From Bacteroidales bacterium UBA5382 (GTDB lineage: Bacteria > Bacteroidota > Bacteroidia > Bacteroidales > Dysgonomonadaceae), in assembly GCA_002409745.1 (NCBI GenBank), contig DHOU01000039.1:62001-126000 (forward strand): a DNA stretch of 64,000 bases, read 5' to 3'. Shown piece after piece: positions 7,821-15,741 of this stretch. Within the stretch, counting starts at the first letter, position 1. Every line of letters starts with the position of its first letter. Made by a program: the position numbers and the translations under genes. The notes under the pieces were generated by a model. The model saw nothing but the letters and a program-made list of their open reading frames with translations, was not told the origin of the DNA and did not search any database.

Positions 7821-9649
7821 ATGTCTTTCCCTTTCACCAAGCAACCCGACTCAATGGACTGTGGCCCTGCCTGCCTGAGCATGGTCGCCCGGCATTACGG
7901 TCGGGACTATACGCTGGAGCGCCTGCGGGAGAACTGCTTCATCGGCCGCGACGGCGTGTCGCTGCTGGGCATCAGCCGCGCGGCGGAGAAGATCGGCTTC
8001 CACACCGTGGGCGGCCGCCTTACCTTCGACAAGCTGGCGGAGAAAGCTCCTCTTCCCTGCATCGTTCACTGGAACCAGGAGCATTTTGTGGTGGTGTACC
8101 GTATAAAGCACAACAGGAAAGGCGATGAAATAGCGGTGGCCGATCCCGGCAAGGGACTGCTCGCCTATTCCCGCGAGGAGTTCTGCGCTCACTGGCTCAG
8201 CACCCGCACGGGCGGCGAGGAAAAAGGCGTCGCCCTGCTGCTGGAACCGACCAATCTTTTTTATGAACAGGAGGGCGACAGTATTCCTTCCGGCAACCGC
8301 GTGCAGTTCCTCTGGAAGTACCTGGCGAAATACCAGCGCTTCTTCGGGCAACTCATCCTGGGGCTGTTCATCGGCAGCCTCCTGCAACTCATCTTCCCTT
8401 TCCTCACCCAGGCCATCGTCGACACGGGTATCGCGGGCAGGGACATCGGCTTTATCTGGCTGGTACTTATTGCCCAACTGATGCTGCTCTTCAGCCGCAC
8501 GGCCATCGACTTTATCCGCCGCAAGATCCTGCTGCACATCAGCACCCGCATCAACGTGTCGCTCATCTCCGACTTCTTCATCAAGTTGATGAAGCTGCCC
8601 ATGAAGTTCTTCGACACCAAGCTCACGGGCGACCTGCTGCAACGCATCGAGGATCACCGCCGCATCGAAAACTTCCTCACCAACCAGACCATCACGGTGT
8701 TGTTCTCCATCCTCACATTCGTCATTTTTTCAGCGGTGCTGTTCATCTACAATGTGCCCATCTTCGCCGTGTTCCTTGCCGGCAGCGTCCTCTACGGGGC
8801 GTGGATCATGATCTTCCTGAAACGGCGGCGGGTGCTCGACTACAAAATGTTCGAGCAACAGGGCCTCAACCGCAACGTTACCTACCAGTTGATCACCGGC
8901 ATGCAGGAGATCAAGCTGCAAGGCTGCGAACAACGCAAGCGGTGGGAGTGGGAGGATGTGCAGGCCGACCTGTTCGACGTGAACCTGCAATCGCTGAACC
9001 TGCGGCAGAGCCAGGAGGCGGGCGGCATCCTGATCAATGAACTGAAAAACATCCTTGTCACGGTATTGGCGGCCACGGCGGTTATCGAGGGCAACCTGAC
9101 GCTGGGGATGATGCTGGCCATACAATATATCATCGGGCAGTTGAACAGTCCGGTGGAGCAGATCATGGGCTTCATCTACCAATGGCAGGATGTGAGCATC
9201 AGCCTCGACCGCATGAACGAGATCCACACCCAACAGAACGAAGAGAACGCCGACCGCACGGCAGACCGTTCCCTCCGTATCGACGGGCTTTGCTTTAAAT
9301 ATGACGGGGCACGGCCGGACTATGTGCTGAAGGATATAAGGCTGGTCATTCCCCAAGGCAAGGTGACGGCCGTCGTGGGAGCGAGCGGCAGCGGCAAGAC
9401 TACGCTGGTGAAGTTGCTGCTGGGGTATTATGCGCCCAATGAAGCACGTATCAGGGTGGGGACGACCGATCTGGAGGAAATGAACCTGGCCTGGTGGCGC
9501 ACCGCCTGAGCACGGTGAAGAACGCGGATCAGATCGTGGTGCTCGAGGGCGGTCGCATCGCTGAGACGGGAACGCATGCGCAGCTTACGGCTGCACGGGG
9601 AAAGTATTACGAACTGGTGAAGAATCAACTGGAACTGGGAGGCAGCTAA
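7821..9649 (+). pseudogene. C39-peptidase ABC exporter (PCAT type) with internal deletion in the ATPase domain
   Basis: The N-terminal 562 codons (7821-9509) encode a C39 peptidase with Cys14 (DCGPAC), His88 (EHFVVVYR) and Asp108 (VADPGKG), about six membrane helices (about 165-450), and the start of an ATPase domain with Walker A GASGSGKTT at about 520. After LAWWR the frame runs into TGA at 9507. In the +2 frame the sequence resumes as [20 protein letters not shown] and runs to TAA at 9647-9649, which is the normal H-loop and C-terminus. The Q-loop, ABC signature, Walker B and D-loop are missing, about 110-120 residues by comparison with the family. The join lies in TGGTGGCGCACCGC, which fits both ends, so a microhomology deletion is likely. 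As written, the exporter should not hydrolyse ATP. The gene is GC-rich (33 of 60 at 8521-8580), in sharp contrast to the maturase just upstream. Confidence 0.85.
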
Positions 9650-9741
9650 GACAAATAGACAAGGAGATAAAGGGACAGAGGGATAAGGAGACAAAGGGAC
9701 AAGGAGACAGAGAGACAGAGAGACAAGGAGATAAAGGTGAA
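9650..9741. repeat. purine-rich imperfect tandem repeat
   Basis: Between the exporter remnant and the HlyD-like gene, the sequence consists of variants of GACAAGGAGA, GACAGAGGGA and ATAAAGG repeated for about 90 bases. It is almost pure purine plus C on the plus strand. No start codon or structure is evident. It may be a slippage-prone spacer. Confidence 0.7.
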
Positions 9742-10227
9742 ATGAAGAAAGAGGATAAACAGATAGAATTGCGGAGCGAAAAGGTGCGGAACATCATCGG
9801 GCAGATTCCTGCGGTGATGGTGAGGTGGGGCACGGCGATGATCGGACTGGCATTGGCCGCGATGGTGGTTGCGGCGGCCATTATTCCTTACCGGCCGTCG
9901 GTGGATACGGCGATAACCGTCACGCAGGATGTGGGGGGAGAGTTGCACTATACGGCCGGGATACCGCAAAAAGAGCGGGCCAAGTTGCCGGAGTTTTCAG
10001 GAGTAAGTATTCGGTCATCGCCTTACGGTACGATCTTGCCGGAGTGCTTTACCATCACCGCCGTTTGCGATACGGCGGAATTGTCGGGGCGGGGAAGTGT
10101 ATACCGGATAACCCTGCAACCGCAAGGCAATGTGGCTCCGAAAGTGGAATTGAAAACAGAACTTATCCTTCAGGGTAAGATTGAGATGAACAAGACCACG
10201 CTGTTGAAGTACCTATTGAGGCGGTAG
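9742..10227 (+). CDS. short HlyD/membrane-fusion-like protein
   Basis: A 161-residue protein with a cytoplasmic N-terminus (KKEDKQIELRSEKVRNIIGQ), one membrane helix at about 33-48 (GTAMIGLALAAMVVAAAIIP), and a short extracytoplasmic beta-rich domain ending in an amphipathic tail. The N-terminal sequence and position after a C39 exporter are those of HlyD-family secretion adaptors of Bacteroidales. The coiled-coil and lipoyl regions of a full adaptor (usually about 400 residues) are absent. It may be a naturally short class or an internally deleted gene. The reading frame is intact. It is convergent with nth and overlaps its end by 15 bases. Confidence 0.55.
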   Translation: MKKEDKQIELRSEKVRNIIGQIPAVMVRWGTAMIGLALAAMVVAAAIIPYRPSVDTAITVTQDVGGELHYTAGIPQKERAKLPEFSGVSIRSSPYGTILPECFTITAVCDTAELSGRGSVYRITLQPQGNVAPKVELKTELILQGKIEMNKTTLLKYLLRR

Positions 10228-10863
10228 GCTGTTTTTCTCGTAATACTTGCACCAATGCCTGAGTCCGCATATCTCGCATTTCGGTTTACGGGCTACGCAA
10301 ATATACCGTCCGTGAAGAATAAGCCAGTGATGCGCTTTCGATAATAAATCCCTGGGAATATGTTTGACCAGTTCGCGCTCCGTTTCGAGGGGCGTTTTGG
10401 AGTTGTTGGTCAGTCCGATGCGGTTGGCTACGCGGAAAACATGCGTATCGACCGGCATGGCCGGCTTGTCGAAGGCAACGGCCAGCATCACATTGGCGGT
10501 TTTCCTCCCCACGCCGGGAATGGTTAGTAAGGTATCGATATCCGAAGGAACCTGGCTGTTAAAATCGGTTACCAGTTTTTGAGCCATTTTCACCAGGTTC
10601 TTGGCTTTGTTATTCGGATAAGAGCACGATTTGATATACGTAAACACCTCATCGGGTGAGGACGCCGCCATGACTTCCGGCGAGGGAAAGGCTTCGTAAA
10701 GAGCCGGAGTGACCATATTCACCCGTTTATCGGTGCATTGGGCCGATAAGATAACGGCGACAAGCAGTTGATACGGATTGTTGTAATGGAGTTCGGTCTC
10801 TGCCGAAGGCGCATTGGCGGCAAACCACTCGATGACGTGTTTATAACGTTCTTTTTTAGTCAT
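10213..10863 (-). CDS. nth: endonuclease III
   Basis: A 216-residue base-excision repair DNA glycosylase/AP lyase that removes oxidised pyrimidines. The helix-hairpin-helix IPGVGRKTANVML holds the catalytic lysine, and the catalytic aspartate is in MPVDTHVFRVANRIG. The C-terminal 4Fe-4S motif is C-x6-C-x2-C-x5-C (CVARKPKC, EICGLRHWC). Length equals the family norm of about 211. The start is an ATG at 10863. The M81 lipoprotein gene ends only 2 bases upstream, suggesting one transcript for the minus-strand group 13768 to 10213. Confidence 0.95.
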   Translation of the reverse strand: MTKKERYKHVIEWFAANAPSAETELHYNNPYQLLVAVILSAQCTDKRVNMVTPALYEAFPSPEVMAASSPDEVFTYIKSCSYPNNKAKNLVKMAQKLVTDFNSQVPSDIDTLLTIPGVGRKTANVMLAVAFDKPAMPVDTHVFRVANRIGLTNNSKTPLETERELVKHIPRDLLSKAHHWLILHGRYICVARKPKCEICGLRHWCKYYEKNSLPPQ

Positions 10864-10865
10864 TT

Positions 10866-12440
10866 TTATTGTTTAATTTCATCCGACGAGGGAATGAAGC
10901 GGGCGCTTAAGTCCGGATCGGCCATATCAGCGTCTAACGGATAAATAGGACGGTTCAGCCGTTTATAATCCAACCGCAGCAAATCCTGATCCACACCGCC
11001 CGGAGTGGAAGCCATAATCCAATCGGCACGCATGTTGTACAAGTCCGGTTCCAGATACCCGATCTTTACGACGACAATATCCGCTTCGCGCGGATGAAGG
11101 CCCAAACGGGTGAAAGCTTCCTCGGTATGATAGCCTTTGCGCCTTTCGGTGACGATAACCGAAATAGTACCGCATTTCACCACCACTTCGGTTTTGGCAT
11201 CGATGTTTCCTTTCTCGATAGCCGTAATCGTTCCTTTTAAGCGGATGGGTGGGGCATAGCGGTTATCGACCGCCGCGCCGGCTTCCGCATCGATCTCCCC
11301 GCCGACACCTATTTCCAATGCTTTCTTTACAAACTCTTCGCCGGGAATAGAGGCGTATATCAATGATTTGCCCGTCGGCGAGCGGAATTCGGGCCGCTTG
11401 AATATTTCGTGCAGCGTCCAGGTAACATCGCCCGCACCTCCCGCGGTCGGATTATCGCCCATATCGCTGATGATAAAAGGCTTTACGGTACTTGCCAGGG
11501 CCTTGTCCAGACATTCGTCCAAAGGAGCTGTGGGAGCAACGAATTCGAACTCTTTCCGTACTTTCCAGAAGTGTGCGGCGAGTTTTTCGGCTGCTTGGGC
11601 AACCGCTTCCTTATCGTCTCCGTAGGTCACCACGACGCCGTGGTTGCGGGGTTCGTCGGCCCAGGGATATGACATCCATATCGAAGCATCGATCACATCG
11701 TCTTTACGGATAACGCCCGGAATTCCGGCATAAAGGCTTTTTGCCGGCTCGATGCGCGTACTGGTCTTTTCGCCCGGCAACAGAATGGGAACGGGTATCC
11801 ATGCTTTGTAGGCCGGTTTCCCTTTTCCGTTCTCCAAACGGTCGAGCAAGTTGGTGACCGCTCTTTTTTTCGTTTCGATAGCATCTTCATGCGGAGCCAG
11901 ACGGTAACAGGTGATTAAATCGGTGTTTTGCGCCAGGCGGGGAGATACGCTCCCATGCAAATCCATCGAAGTGGAAACGAGCACGTCTGTTCCGATTAAT
12001 TGACGGATGCGCACTAAAAAATCTCCTTCCGGATCGTCCAGTCCCTGCACGCTCATCGCTCCGTGGATATCGAAAAACAAGCCGTCGAGGGGAAGACGGT
12101 CTTTCAACATATCCAACGTTTTAGTTACGAGCGATTCATATGCTTCGCGGGTAACGATACCGCCCGGCATGGCGTGTCCGCGCAGGGTGGGGAGCCAGGT
12201 AGCCCGGTCGATGATTCCCGAATCGGGTGCGAAGAAAGGATAATAGGTGAATACACTGTCGCCCACGCGTGTTTTAAAGGCTTCTTCGTGCGAAACTGCG
12301 GGTGAGAACGTGCTCGACTCGATGGCGATGCCGGCGATGGCGATGCGAGGCAGGTCGCTTTCGGATTTTTTGCTGTTACAGCCGGCAAACATGGCCGATA
12401 ATACGGCAATAATGAATGTAATAGAGACGATTTTTTTCAT
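10866..12440 (-). CDS. M81-family (MlrC-like) metallopeptidase lipoprotein
   Basis: A 524-residue protein. The first 21 residues form a lipoprotein signal ending in lipobox MFAGC, so it is anchored in the periplasm or at the outer membrane. The body matches the M81/DUF1485 family: RIAIAGIAIESSTFSP at the N-terminus, DGLFFDIHGAM and STSMDLHGSVS (metal-ligand regions), DMGDNPTAGGAGD in the middle, and a C-terminal domain with STPGGVDQDLLRLDY. The founding member, MlrC, finishes degradation of the cyclic peptide microcystin. Most relatives have no known substrate, and none can be assigned here. Lipidation is less usual, as many relatives are cytoplasmic. Confidence 0.8.
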   Translation of the reverse strand: MKKIVSITFIIAVLSAMFAGCNSKKSESDLPRIAIAGIAIESSTFSPAVSHEEAFKTRVGDSVFTYYPFFAPDSGIIDRATWLPTLRGHAMPGGIVTREAYESLVTKTLDMLKDRLPLDGLFFDIHGAMSVQGLDDPEGDFLVRIRQLIGTDVLVSTSMDLHGSVSPRLAQNTDLITCYRLAPHEDAIETKKRAVTNLLDRLENGKGKPAYKAWIPVPILLPGEKTSTRIEPAKSLYAGIPGVIRKDDVIDASIWMSYPWADEPRNHGVVVTYGDDKEAVAQAAEKLAAHFWKVRKEFEFVAPTAPLDECLDKALASTVKPFIISDMGDNPTAGGAGDVTWTLHEIFKRPEFRSPTGKSLIYASIPGEEFVKKALEIGVGGEIDAEAGAAVDNRYAPPIRLKGTITAIEKGNIDAKTEVVVKCGTISVIVTERRKGYHTEEAFTRLGLHPREADIVVVKIGYLEPDLYNMRADWIMASTPGGVDQDLLRLDYKRLNRPIYPLDADMADPDLSARFIPSSDEIKQ

Positions 12441-12451
12441 TTGATATTGTT

Positions 12452-13159
12452 TTATAGATGATTAATGACATGAATCGTGTGAAGAGCCACGAGGCAGGCC
12501 GTTTCGGTACGTAACCGGTTTGTGCCTAAGTTTACCGATTCGAAGCCGTTTTGCGTGGCTTGATTGACTTCCTCCGGCGTAAAATCTCCTTCCGGCCCGA
12601 TAAGAACGAGGACATTCTCGCCTTTTCGATAGGTTTGCGCTAAAGGCTGCTTTTCGGTTTCGTAACAATGGGCGATGAATTTACGGCCATCGAAAGGTGT
12701 TAAAATCACTTCTTCGAATGAACTTATGGGCGTTAATTGAGGCAACACCGCTTGCTTCGATTGTTTCATGGCCGAGACCATGATCTTGTTCAGCCGCTCC
12801 TGTTTCAGGTCTTTTCGCTCCGAGAAACCGCAACGCATGGGGACGAATTTATCCACACCTATTTCGGTTGCTTTTTCCACAAACCATTCGTTGCGCTCCA
12901 TTTGTTTTGTCGGTGCAAAGGCAACATGAAGACGTATCGGCCAGCTTTTGGGTTGTTTGAGGATCCCGTGTATTTGGACCATACATTTTTTCGGATGCGC
13001 ATCGACCAGCGAACAGTCGTAAAAAACACCCTGCCCGTCGGTTACGGTAATCGCATCGCCCGGTTGCTTTCTAAGCACTTTTACACAATGATGCGATTCC
13101 GTTTCGGGAAGCATGCGGTCTTGTTCGATAGTCGGTGAATAAAATAGCGTATCGCTCAT
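12452..13159 (-). CDS. rsmE: 16S rRNA (uracil-1498-N3)-methyltransferase
   Basis: A 235-residue SPOUT-class methylase that modifies U1498 of 16S rRNA with SAM. An N-terminal PUA-like domain (SHHCVKVLRKQPGDAITVTD) precedes the trefoil-knot domain with LIGPEGDFTPEEV and NLGTNRLRTETACLVAL, the signature of RsmE. The start ATG is at 13159. It lies 9 bases after the DUF151 gene stop. Confidence 0.95.
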   Translation of the reverse strand: MSDTLFYSPTIEQDRMLPETESHHCVKVLRKQPGDAITVTDGQGVFYDCSLVDAHPKKCMVQIHGILKQPKSWPIRLHVAFAPTKQMERNEWFVEKATEIGVDKFVPMRCGFSERKDLKQERLNKIMVSAMKQSKQAVLPQLTPISSFEEVILTPFDGRKFIAHCYETEKQPLAQTYRKGENVLVLIGPEGDFTPEEVNQATQNGFESVNLGTNRLRTETACLVALHTIHVINHL

Positions 13160-13168
13160 TTCCAGTTG

Positions 13169-13768
13169 TTACGATCGATTGTTTTGTCTCCGGTTTATTT
13201 CATCCCTGAGCCGCGTAGCCTGCTCATATTCCTCTTTTTTGACCGCTTCATCCAAACGGTTTTTTAACGTGTCGACAGAAAAATTCGCTAAGTTGTCATC
13301 GTTTTCTTCTTTTATATCCTGAGAAACCTGTTCGGGAGTGGAAGAGGGGTTTTGCTCGTCAAAGACAATCGCCATCTTTCGCATAATTTCTTCATTGGTA
13401 TAAATAGGCGAATTGGTGCGAATAGCAATAGCCACGGCGTCCGATGTCCGTGAGTCTATTTTGAACTCTTGCCCGTGTTGGCGCAATAGTAGTTCCGAAT
13501 AAAAGGCGCCGTCTTCAAACTTATAAATGTATACTTCCACCAATTCGATTTTCAATGATTTGAAGATTGAATGAATCAGGTCGTGCGACAACGGCCGGGG
13601 CGGGGTTATTCCTTCCATAATAATCGCGATGGACTGCGCTTCGGGCGTACCAATAACGATAGGAAGGCGGCGGATACCGTTTTCTTCTGAGAAGATAAGT
13701 GCATAGGCGCCTGCCTGAACTTGACTGAATGAAATACCCAATATCGATAGCTTTACTTTTTCTGCCAC
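13169..13768 (-). CDS. bifunctional nuclease (DUF151) with UVR motif
   Basis: A 199-residue protein. The N-terminal DUF151 domain (1-130; YALIFSEENGIRRLPIVIGT, EAQSIAIIMEGITPPRPLSHD, SRTSDAVAIAIR) matches bifunctional nucleases seen across bacteria and plants. The C-terminal UVR/coiled-coil motif (160-195; LKNRLDEAVKKEEYEQATRL) resembles the UvrB-UvrC interaction motif. The start is GTG at 13768; no in-frame ATG lies close upstream. The exact cellular role in Bacteroidales is not established. Confidence 0.85.
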   Translation of the reverse strand: MAEKVKLSILGISFSQVQAGAYALIFSEENGIRRLPIVIGTPEAQSIAIIMEGITPPRPLSHDLIHSIFKSLKIELVEVYIYKFEDGAFYSELLLRQHGQEFKIDSRTSDAVAIAIRTNSPIYTNEEIMRKMAIVFDEQNPSSTPEQVSQDIKEENDDNLANFSVDTLKNRLDEAVKKEEYEQATRLRDEINRRQNNRS

Positions 13769-13889
13769 TATGATGACTATTTTAGATGTTTAGAAATTCA
13801 AATATACAATTATTTACCCGAAAAAGAGTTTTTAGCCGAATAAATTTGAAAAAAACTCTTCTTTGCTGGGCGGAAATAAAAAAAACCGT

Positions 13890-13897
13890 TATCTTTG
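13890..13897 (+). promoter_or_regulatory. -7 element for tRNA-His
   Basis: TATCTTTG fits the Bacteroidota TAnnTTTG -7 consensus and ends 15 bases before the tRNA. A TTTG at 13862-13865 could be the -33 element, but the spacing is longer than the usual 19-21. Confidence 0.5.
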
Positions 13898-13912
13898 TCC
13901 CCGCAAAATTAT

Positions 13913-13987
13913 GGTGGTCGTAGCTCAGTTGGTTAGAGCGACGGATTGTGGTTCCGTAGGGCGTGGGTTCGAGCCCCATCTTCCACC
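13913..13987 (+). tRNA. tRNA-His (GTG)
   Basis: A cloverleaf with the D arm (AGCTCAGTTGGTTAGAGC), anticodon stem ACGGA/TCCGT enclosing TTGTGGT (anticodon GTG), and T arm GTGGG-TTCGAGC-CCCAT. The extra 5' G (13913) opposite C73 is the histidine identity mark. CCA is not encoded. In my pairing the acceptor stem has two adjacent mismatches (T5-T68 and C6-T67). Confidence 0.92.
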
Positions 13988-14145
13988 CATTACTTAGAAA
14001 GTAAGTAATTCATTCTCTTTAGATTTGTTTTTAGATTTGTTTTAGGTAATCACGTATTTCATACATACGTGATTTTTTTTGTCTTTAAGTGTTGCAAGTC
14101 GTTTATTCACAACTATAAAACAGATTGCTATAACGGCAAAATGCC

Positions 14146-14380
14146 TTCCGCCCGGCTGAAACGATGTAGCAATAGATGCAAAAGGCTTTCCACTGAGCGG
14201 AAACTCTCTTGCAATAAATGTAAAAGACTTTCCGCTCTGTTGAAACTCCCTTACACGATGTGCAAGAAGTTTTCCGCTCAGTGGAAAGTGTGTTGCCGTA
14301 CATGCAACGGACTTTCCGCCTTGTGGAAGCTTTGCTGCAATAGAAGCAACGGATTTTCCCGATTGCCCTCCACTCCTTAA
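14146..14380. repeat. 42-bp tandem repeat array with quasi-palindromic units
   Basis: Six units start exactly 42 bases apart at 14146, 14188, 14230, 14272, 14314 and 14356. Each is centred on TTTCCGCTCNGTGGAAA (inverted repeat TTTCC/GGAAA), joined by a linker like TGCAANAGATGCAAAAG. Because 42 is divisible by three and the unit is near-palindromic, both strands remain open and read as 14-residue Cys/Lys/Arg-rich repeats. I see no evidence that either is translated. It sits between tRNA-His and the end of the rRNA methylase gene. Confidence 0.85.
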
Positions 14381-15135
14381 CGTGCGAGCCTTCTTCGGAA
14401 TTCCGAACAGATGATGGCGGTAGCCACCGCTACATTCAATGATTCCGACGTCGGTTTATCGGGCGGATAGTTGGGGATAAACAGTTTTCGGGTAATATAT
14501 TTTTCGATTTCCGGACGAATGCCGCTGCCTTCGCTGCCCATAACGATGAATCCTTTGGACGAAAGAGGGGCGTCATAAATGTTATCCCCTTCCAAAAAAG
14601 TTCCGTATACAGGCAATTGCGAAGCGTTTTTGACGAGTTCGGCTATATCGGTATAACGGATCTTGACACGTGCTATGGCCCCCATAGTGGCTTGGACGGT
14701 CTTCGGAGTATAGATGTCTACGGTGTCGGGCGAACAATAAAGAGTTTCAATGCCAAACCAATCGGCTGTGCGGACAATAGTCCCCATATTTCCCGGATCT
14801 TGAATTCCATCGAGAACGAGACTCAGTTTATCATCGGCGATAAAGGCGGATTCGTCTAAAGCCGGTTGATAGAAAACCCCGATAATCTGAGGAGGCGTTT
14901 TCAGAAAGGATGCTTTTTTCAAGTCACTTTCACTGCATTCTACCTTTTCGTCGGCTTTTATTTCCGGATGGATCGCCAGCACTTCGGGTAATGCGGCGAT
15001 CAGTTGGCATCGGCAAGACGAAAGCAAATCGAAAACAAGCTTTTGTCCTTCCGCTACGAAAGTTCCCTGTTGTAATCGGTGTTTTTTGTCTTTTAACGAC
15101 TGAATATATTTTATTTTGTTTTTACTTAACGCCAT
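14377..15135 (-). CDS. TrmH-family RNA 2'-O-methyltransferase
   Basis: A 252-residue SPOUT methylase read from the ATG at 15135 (an upstream TTG at 15150 is possible). An N-terminal substrate-binding region (KYIQSLKDKKHRLQQGTFVA, the RlmB-like fold) precedes the SpoU domain with motif 1 GIQDPGNMGTIVRTADWFG, motif 2 IVMGSEGSGI and motif 3 ESLNVAVATAI. It methylates ribose in rRNA or tRNA; the exact target cannot be fixed from sequence. The 3' end touches the 42-bp repeat array. Confidence 0.88.
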   Translation of the reverse strand: MALSKNKIKYIQSLKDKKHRLQQGTFVAEGQKLVFDLLSSCRCQLIAALPEVLAIHPEIKADEKVECSESDLKKASFLKTPPQIIGVFYQPALDESAFIADDKLSLVLDGIQDPGNMGTIVRTADWFGIETLYCSPDTVDIYTPKTVQATMGAIARVKIRYTDIAELVKNASQLPVYGTFLEGDNIYDAPLSSKGFIVMGSEGSGIRPEIEKYITRKLFIPNYPPDKPTSESLNVAVATAIICSEFRRRLAR

Positions 15136-15264
15136 TCTTCTTTTATTCAAAAAATCGCGATAAAATTAGTGATTAATTACGACATGGGAGAAAAGAACAA
15201 TCGTTTTTTGTATTTTTGTGGAAGTCATCCATCAGGATACGATCGTTGACGGTAAAGAAAGGAA

Positions 15265-15687
15265 ATGAAGATGGACGAAAAAGGTGAAATAATTATTTAT
15301 CAATCCGAAAACGGAACAACTAAAATTGAAGTACGCCTTGAAGATGAAAATGTATGGCTTAGTCAACAACAGATGGCTGAACTATATCAAACTTCCCGGA
15401 CGAATGTGGTCGAACACATTAAACATATTTTTGAAGAAGGCGAATTAAATGTAGAAACAACTTGTCGGAATTTCCGACAGGTTCGGACAGAAGGAAATCG
15501 TAACGTAGGCCGAGAAATTCCTTTTTATAATCTTGATATGATTATATCGTTGGGGTACAGAGTGAAATCGCGTGTTGCCACCCGATTACTCACATTCAAA
15601 ACAGAAAAGAACAAATCATTTTTTCCTCGCTCTTATAAAAAAAAGTGTACCTTTGCGGTAACACGTTTATTCGCCGTTAACGCATAA
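15265..15687 (+). pseudogene. truncated RhuM-family protein
   Basis: Residues 1-108 (IIIYQSENGTTKIEVRLEDE, VWLSQQQMAELYQTSRTNV, PFYNLDMIISLGYRVKSRVA) match the N-terminal part of RhuM/virulence-family proteins, which usually exceed 300 residues and often accompany restriction or mobile loci. After VATR the homology stops and about 30 unrelated residues run to the stop, into the transketolase promoter. The C-terminal two thirds are missing, so this is a remnant. TATTTTTG at 15211-15218 may be its old promoter. Confidence 0.75.
15648..15655 (+). promoter_or_regulatory. -7 element for transketolase
   Basis: TACCTTTG matches TAnnTTTG exactly and lies 86 bases before the tkt start, inside the tail of the truncated RhuM gene. 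No clear TTG is seen at the -33 distance. Confidence 0.5.
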
Positions 15688-15741
15688 ATAATCGGGTCTG
15701 GTTAATTACAAAAATAATCTTATAAAAAAGATATACATCTT

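Noticed and set aside
7851-8657. Long open frame antisense to the C39 exporter (268 codons)
   Set aside because: It lies entirely within a clear GC-rich coding gene whose codon bias keeps the opposite strand open. The product is Gln/Glu/Asp-rich without domains.
14069-14380. 103-residue Cys-rich protein over the 42-bp array
   Set aside because: Both strands are open merely because the unit is a near-palindrome of length divisible by three. There is no leader or promoter, and the frame begins in unrelated AT-rich sequence.
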